This document shows, in pieces, positions 59,801-64,000 of a stretch of DNA of 64,000 nucleotides. The DNA lies in the NCBI GenBank assembly GCA_902761585.1, contig CACWKX010000008.1, forward strand, positions 18,997 to 82,996, given 5' to 3'. The position numbers and the translations under genes are program-made. Source of the stretch: an uncultured Lachnospiraceae bacterium (GTDB lineage Bacteria > Bacillota > Clostridia > Lachnospirales > Lachnospiraceae). Numbering within the stretch: the first letter of the stretch is position 1; each line of letters opens with the position of its first letter. The notes beneath the pieces were generated by a model, which saw nothing but the letters and a program-made list of their open reading frames with translations, had not been told where the DNA came from and made no database searches.

Positions 59801-62414
59801 GGCTTTCAGATCTCAGCTCAACGCTGCGCGGCGTCACCTTGAGGATTCCGGGCACCGTCAGGATCTGGTCCTCGTTGAACTGATCCGTCACATCCTCTCC
59901 GCTTGCAGTCTTCTTGATCACGTAGGATGCGACAACATTCTCCACATCGCCCTCAGCGACATTCTTCACAGAGCCCTCGACAACTGCCTCAACCTTGTAC
60001 TCGCTCTCATATCCTTCTGAAATCCATCTGACGGTCACGTGATTCCCCGTGCTGTGTGCGGTTCCGTCATATTCCCAGGATCCGTCCGGGGCCGTGATCT
60101 CAAGCTGTGCATTCGCCTTTGTCACGGTCAGTATTCCGGTGTTCAGTGTGATCTTGTAGTTCTCTTCCTTGAATTTCGCTCCTTTCTGATAGGTGATGGT
60201 ATTCGGCACATAACCAGCTTTTGTGATCGTTCCGATCGCTTTTATGTCGGTCACCTCTCCGTCTGCAAATCCATCCTCAGTGATCTTTACGTCCGGTCTG
60301 GTCAGCGGCCTGGTGTCGAACTCTTTGGAGGCTGACTCAGATGTCAGTGTGACCGACCGCGGCTTAATGCGGATGGTTCCGGAAACAAGAGTGATTTTCT
60401 CTGAATCAAAATTCTTTGTCACATCCGTGCCGTCCGCATTCAGAATCTGATAGGATGTAATGCGGTTTGCGACATCGCCCTCGCTGACATCTTTCACAGA
60501 TCCTTCCACCGTCGCGGCAACTGTGTACTTTTCTCCCGCTTTCGCCGGAGACCATCTGACCGTTATGCCGGCACTGCCTGTAGTGTGTGCCGTTCCGTCA
60601 TAGGTAAATGTCTGAGACGGTGCCGTGATCACCAGGGTCACATCAGCCTTCGCAATTGTCAGTTTTCCAAGTACCTCTGTGATCTGGTAATTCTTCTCTT
60701 TGAAAGCGGCATTCTTCGTGTATTCAATCGGGTTGTCGATTGTTCCTTCTTCAATGATGCTTCCGGTCGCCCTGACGTCTGATACCTCACCATCCACAAA
60801 ACCATCGCCGGTGATGTCCACCTTTGGCTCAGTCAGGGCGATTCCGTCATAAGCTTTTGTTGCCCCCAACGACGTCAGGGTAACGGTTCTTTTCTGTATG
60901 ACAAGTGAACCGTCTGTCACCTGTATGGTAATGCTGTACTTTTCCAGGTCGCTTCCGCTTATCGTGAAGTCTTCCGCCGCAAGCCCCATCCAGTACGTAT
61001 CCGCGTCCTTTCCGGATGCTGTCTTCCCTTTCGCTTGTGTCTCATTCAGCTGCAGATTTATTGGAAGAGCGGTGACCTCCTTCCCATCTACAGTGATGGC
61101 CGTCGTATACCCTTCGACTTTATGTGTCATTCCGTCATAAGGAAGGGTTTCTGTATTCCCATCTACTTTCAGGACAACTGCCTGTTTTCTGCCCCACTTT
61201 GCAAAGAGGATATTCGGCGTATCCCCCTCTCCCGCAACATCGACCAGAATACTCTGTCCAGCTGCCACGTCCTTCCCGTTTCCGCCCGCACTGGTATTCC
61301 AGCCGTCGAAATAGTAGCCATCTGGAACGCTGAAACCTGCTCCGCCTTCACCCGTCGGCGAAAGCGCCTGGAACGAAACGTTGTTCTGAAGCGTCTCCGA
61401 CCCGTTAACAGACTGCTTCTTTAACTGTTCTGCAACTCTGTAGTCCGACGGATAGTTGGAGTTGTACGTCAGGCTTGTCGTTTCCGACGGGTCGCCATAA
61501 ACCGCATACAGCTTCAGGTTTCCTGTGATCTGAATCCGGTCGCCCGGGTAATAGGTGGATCCGGTACCATCTGCGTTGTATGCCCAGTACAGGAAGGCTG
61601 TCTTTCCGTCCGGCGCATTCATACTCTCACCGGACTGGATATCCGCCCAGGCACCGCTGGCGTACTTCTTCGGATCCGTCACAGCGCCGGTACCATGGTT
61701 TGCATCATACTTCACCGAGTACTCCGCCTTGTTCACATAGTACGGATACAGCGTGATATCACTGTAGATCTTTGTTGCAAAGTTGAAGGTTGTATACTGC
61801 GTTCCGTTCTTCGTCGCCCAGCCGATCCAGTCCACATCCTTCGGAAGCTGCACGGAATTGCTGCCACCTCCCTCGAAGATGATCTTTCTGTCTGCATCCT
61901 TAACGGTCGGCATCTTCGACTCACTGATGACCGTGCCATAACCGATTTTCAGGCTGATTGAAGTTCCGCTTCCGTCCATGGACAGATGAACGGTGCCGCT
62001 GTAGATTGGCTCCGCCCACTTTGCGTAGAGCGTCACGCCGCCCGCCGGCATGGTTTCATTGAAGTCAAACGCCTGCGTACACTCCGGATCCTTGTACCAT
62101 CCCTGGAAGGTAAACTCTCCCGGAAGTCCGTCGGGGTGGCCTGGCTCAAAGGAAGCGTAGGACCTCAGAGGAGCTTCATAGAGCACCGATTCCGTTTTCA
62201 ACATCTTGTTATAATTATAGAAGGAAAGATCATATGAGTTCCTTTTATAACGGATGTACAGGTTTGAACGATACTCGACGCTGCTTCCTGCAGATGTATC
62301 AACCCAATTGGACTTGTCTGTCGGTGTACTCGAACTTTTATAATAGCTGTTGATCGTAAAGCCATTGTATTTATTGGGGGGTGCGGACATTTTCTTGAAC
62401 CATTTACCAATCAA
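56808..62414 (-). pseudogene. Large repeat-rich cell-surface protein, 5' end cut by IS
   Basis: The frame has 1868 codons. Its first 13 (to SAPP) are IS sequence; chromosomal coding starts at about 62375. Visible regions: Listeria-Bacteroides (InlB-B type) repeats (EFTFQGWYKDPECT, MPAGGVTLYAKWA) to about residue 400; about nine beta-sandwich repeats marked by KTYDGTPLT and DSGSKEYDGTSL; four repeats of the conserved-repeat adhesin type (VVNDGNVAIAAVEVTDALTG); and a C-terminal AAKTGDSAQP, hydrophobic segment and RRR tail, a sortase-like anchor. The signal peptide is missing, so export is probably lost unless it lies beyond the IS. Likely an adhesin. Confidence 0.8.
62376..62409 (+). repeat. 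Left terminal inverted repeat of the IS
   Basis: GGGGGTGCGGAC followed by an ACCA-containing segment matches the reverse complement of the sequence at the right-hand window edge (12 exact bases, then TC-TG-ACCA). It marks the junction with the surface-protein gene. Confidence 0.8.
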
Positions 62415-63940
62415 TGTCCACTACAGATCAAGCAGCTATGAGTCCTAGACTTCTTCGATATTGAAGTGGGCTCATGGATGGTTATAAATTTCCCGATGGT
62501 GACATCTTTCCAGGACCGCCCATAGAACATCTCGTTTTTAAGACGTCCGAAGAAGCCTTCGCAGGCGGAATTGTCTGGAGAACAGCCCTTTTTTGACATT
62601 GATCTTGTAAGGCCTGCATTCTCCATCCTTTCGATCCAGCCTGACCAACGGTAGTGCGCACCTCGATCGGAATGGATAATGGGGTGATCGTTTCCCTTAA
62701 GGGTTCCGATAGCGTTATCAAGCATAGTATTGACCAGTTCGGCATCGGGAGAAGTTCCTATAGTCCAGGAAACAGGTAACCCATCAAAACAGTCAATAAT
62801 CGGAGAAAGATAGATTTTTCCTGCCGGTATATGAAACTCTGTGATATCAGTGAGCCATTTCATATTTGGCTGTTCTGCATGGAAATTTCGTTCGATCACG
62901 TTCGGAACAGCCGGGGTTATCTCTCCTTTATAGGAATTGTACTTCTTACGCTTAACGTTTGGCACAATAAGCTTTTCTTCCTGCATGAGTTTACGGATCA
63001 CCTTCTCGGACACTGTGAATTCATCATTTTTGAGAGAGCTATGAATTCGACGGTAGCCGTATCTGCCGGAAGATTCATCGAATACAGTACGGATCTTTAA
63101 ACGGAGATCAGCATATTTATCTGGAGCATTCAGCACAGCCTGCTGGTAGCAATAGCTGCTCTTTGCCATATGGAAGACATCCAGAAGTTCAGGAAGCTTA
63201 TATTTACTGCGAAGGGCGCCAATCACGACTGCTTTTTCACGGTTGGTCAGCTTTTCGAGACTGACGCCCTCATCTTTTTTTAAGATTTCGGCTGCCTTTT
63301 CAAGGACATCTTTTTCCAACTGCAGACGGTAAACCTGACGCTTGAGGTCTTCCGCTTCATTATGGAGGTTTTCGATTTCCTGTTTAAGAGTATCCACTGT
63401 GTCTTGAGCGACAGTAGTGGTATCAGGCTTTTTCCTGGGCATGGAGGATACATTTCCTTTCCCGAGAAGGTTCCAGGCCCAATTATATACGGAGTACCTG
63501 CTGACATTATATTTATCAGCGATTTCCTGCGCGCTTCCATCTCTGGTACATAACTCGATAGCAACCTGTTCCTTCTGTTCTTTCGATAAAGGTACCAACG
63601 ATTGTCCTTTAGCGCAAGGGTGAACCTCATCAGGGAGATCCTGTTTGAGCCATTCCGTCAGCTGTTGCCGGGTTGGATAACCAAGAGCTTTAACTGTTCT
63701 GGATTTGCTTCGCCCATGCTCAATATAGTACTGAACGGCTGCCTTCCGCTGTTCATCACTATACTTACTGTGACTGCTGTAGGACTTATGCAGACCTCCG
63801 GTTTCTTCATACTCTTTATACCAAAGTTTTATGGAGTGTGAAGATGGTGGATATCCAAGCTCTCTGAAAACCGACGCATAGCTCTTGTCATACTGGATAT
63901 AAAGCTGAACGGCCTTCAATCGTTCTTCGTAGGAATACAT
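62411..63940 (-). CDS. IS3-family transposase, C-terminal deletion and frameshift
   Basis: A 509-codon frame with N-terminal helix-turn-helix domains (YSYEERLKAVQLYIQYDKSY), a coiled linker (LKQEIENLHNEAEDLKRQVY), and an rve-type catalytic domain with DDE residues in WLTDITEF, IIHSDRGAHY and NSACEGFFGRLKNE. After KDVTIGKF the frame runs into unrelated residues. In another frame the typical IS3 ending SPLQYRRSLGLIAA-stop is present at 62475-62428, so a short deletion removed the usual Y-I-x-W-Y-N region and shifted the frame. The product probably lacks a proper C-terminus. The start follows AGGAGGAGG. Confidence 0.88.
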   Translation of the reverse strand: MYSYEERLKAVQLYIQYDKSYASVFRELGYPPSSHSIKLWYKEYEETGGLHKSYSSHSKYSDEQRKAAVQYYIEHGRSKSRTVKALGYPTRQQLTEWLKQDLPDEVHPCAKGQSLVPLSKEQKEQVAIELCTRDGSAQEIADKYNVSRYSVYNWAWNLLGKGNVSSMPRKKPDTTTVAQDTVDTLKQEIENLHNEAEDLKRQVYRLQLEKDVLEKAAEILKKDEGVSLEKLTNREKAVVIGALRSKYKLPELLDVFHMAKSSYCYQQAVLNAPDKYADLRLKIRTVFDESSGRYGYRRIHSSLKNDEFTVSEKVIRKLMQEEKLIVPNVKRKKYNSYKGEITPAVPNVIERNFHAEQPNMKWLTDITEFHIPAGKIYLSPIIDCFDGLPVSWTIGTSPDAELVNTMLDNAIGTLKGNDHPIIHSDRGAHYRWSGWIERMENAGLTRSMSKKGCSPDNSACEGFFGRLKNEMFYGRSWKDVTIGKFITIHEPTSISKKSRTHSCLICSGH

Positions 63941-63965
63941 GTGCGTGACCTCCTCCTGTTAATGA

Positions 63966-64000
63966 CCTCATTTGGTCCAGGATTTCGTCCGCACCCCCGT
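63966..64000 (-). repeat. Right terminal inverted repeat of the IS
   Basis: The sequence ending GTCCGCACCCCCGT is the inverted counterpart of the left repeat, lying just upstream of the transposase start. It runs to the window edge. Confidence 0.75.

Larger units (their letters stand above)
62376..64000 (-). mobile_element. IS3-family insertion sequence
   Basis: About 1.62 kb between matching inverted repeats (left 62376, right at 63966-64000), with one transposase frame. It has inserted in the 5' part of the surface-protein gene. The right boundary lies at the window edge, so target duplication cannot be checked. The transposase C-terminus is altered, so this copy is probably defective. Confidence 0.85.

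Overview
The window reads as a chromosomal segment of a moderately GC-rich, anaerobic, Gram-positive bacterium of the Clostridia, most likely a Lachnospiraceae-type organism. Pointers are an electron-bifurcating [FeFe]-hydrogenase, strong GGAGG ribosome-binding sites, frequent GTG/TTG starts, MarR- and GntR/YtrA-regulated ABC exporters, a GntR-LacI-type AraR, and a Listeria-Bacteroides-repeat surface protein with a sortase-like tail. No rRNA, tRNA, CRISPR array or phage module is visible. Assignments rest on reading motifs by eye; no database search was run.

Layout. 0-7 kb: the tail of a membrane protein, a LysR regulator, a ferritin/BFD-ferredoxin iron pair, a flavodoxin-like protein, the RNA-binding protein Tex and a secreted DUF4176-SH3 protein. 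7-13 kb: a copper-export ATPase with two operator-like palindromes in its promoter, a DUF488 protein, a DUF438/PAS sensor-like protein and a histidine phosphatase. 13-18.7 kb: a C_GCAxxG_C_C redox protein, a YolD/Y-family polymerase pair, a metallophosphoesterase, an SseB-like protein, an MBL-fold hydrolase and a VOC protein. 18.7-32 kb: a heterodimeric ABC exporter, a lactate/malate dehydrogenase, an RsiV-like exported protein, 5-formyl-THF cyclo-ligase, a MalY/PatB lyase, and a MarR plus second heterodimeric ABC exporter operon. 32-36.3 kb: the hydC-hydB-hydA operon. 37-48.3 kb: a serine hydrolase, a split ThrE exporter, an ABC protein fusing an ATPase to a truncated permease, a GntR-ABC operon, and a SnoaL-LytTR regulator. 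48.3-56.4 kb: an arabinose locus read on the minus strand (binding protein, permease, ATPase, permease, araA, araR). 56.6-64 kb: a giant repeat-rich surface protein whose 5' end is cut by an IS3-family element running to the window edge.

How the parts work together. HydABC would couple NADH and ferredoxin oxidation to H2 production in fermentation, alongside the lactate-type dehydrogenase. The arabinose locus imports a pentose and isomerises it to ribulose under AraR. CopA, ferritin/BFD and flavodoxin handle metals and redox. Two heterodimeric exporters and a YtrA-type ABC system are typical of drug or peptide defence.

Most notable points: (i) an in-frame ATPase-permease fusion lacking the H-loop and the permease N-terminus; (ii) an IS3 insertion that truncates the surface protein, with an IS copy whose own transposase C-terminus appears deleted and frameshifted; (iii) repeated short tandem reiteration of gene 3' ends (DUF438, Y-polymerase, HydA, ThrE) and of the Tex coding tail; (iv) clear operator/promoter architectures for copA, the DUF438 gene, the MarR operon and the GntR operon; (v) a LytTR gene whose start is ambiguous at an A7 run. 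I saw no convincing wholly new multi-gene system.
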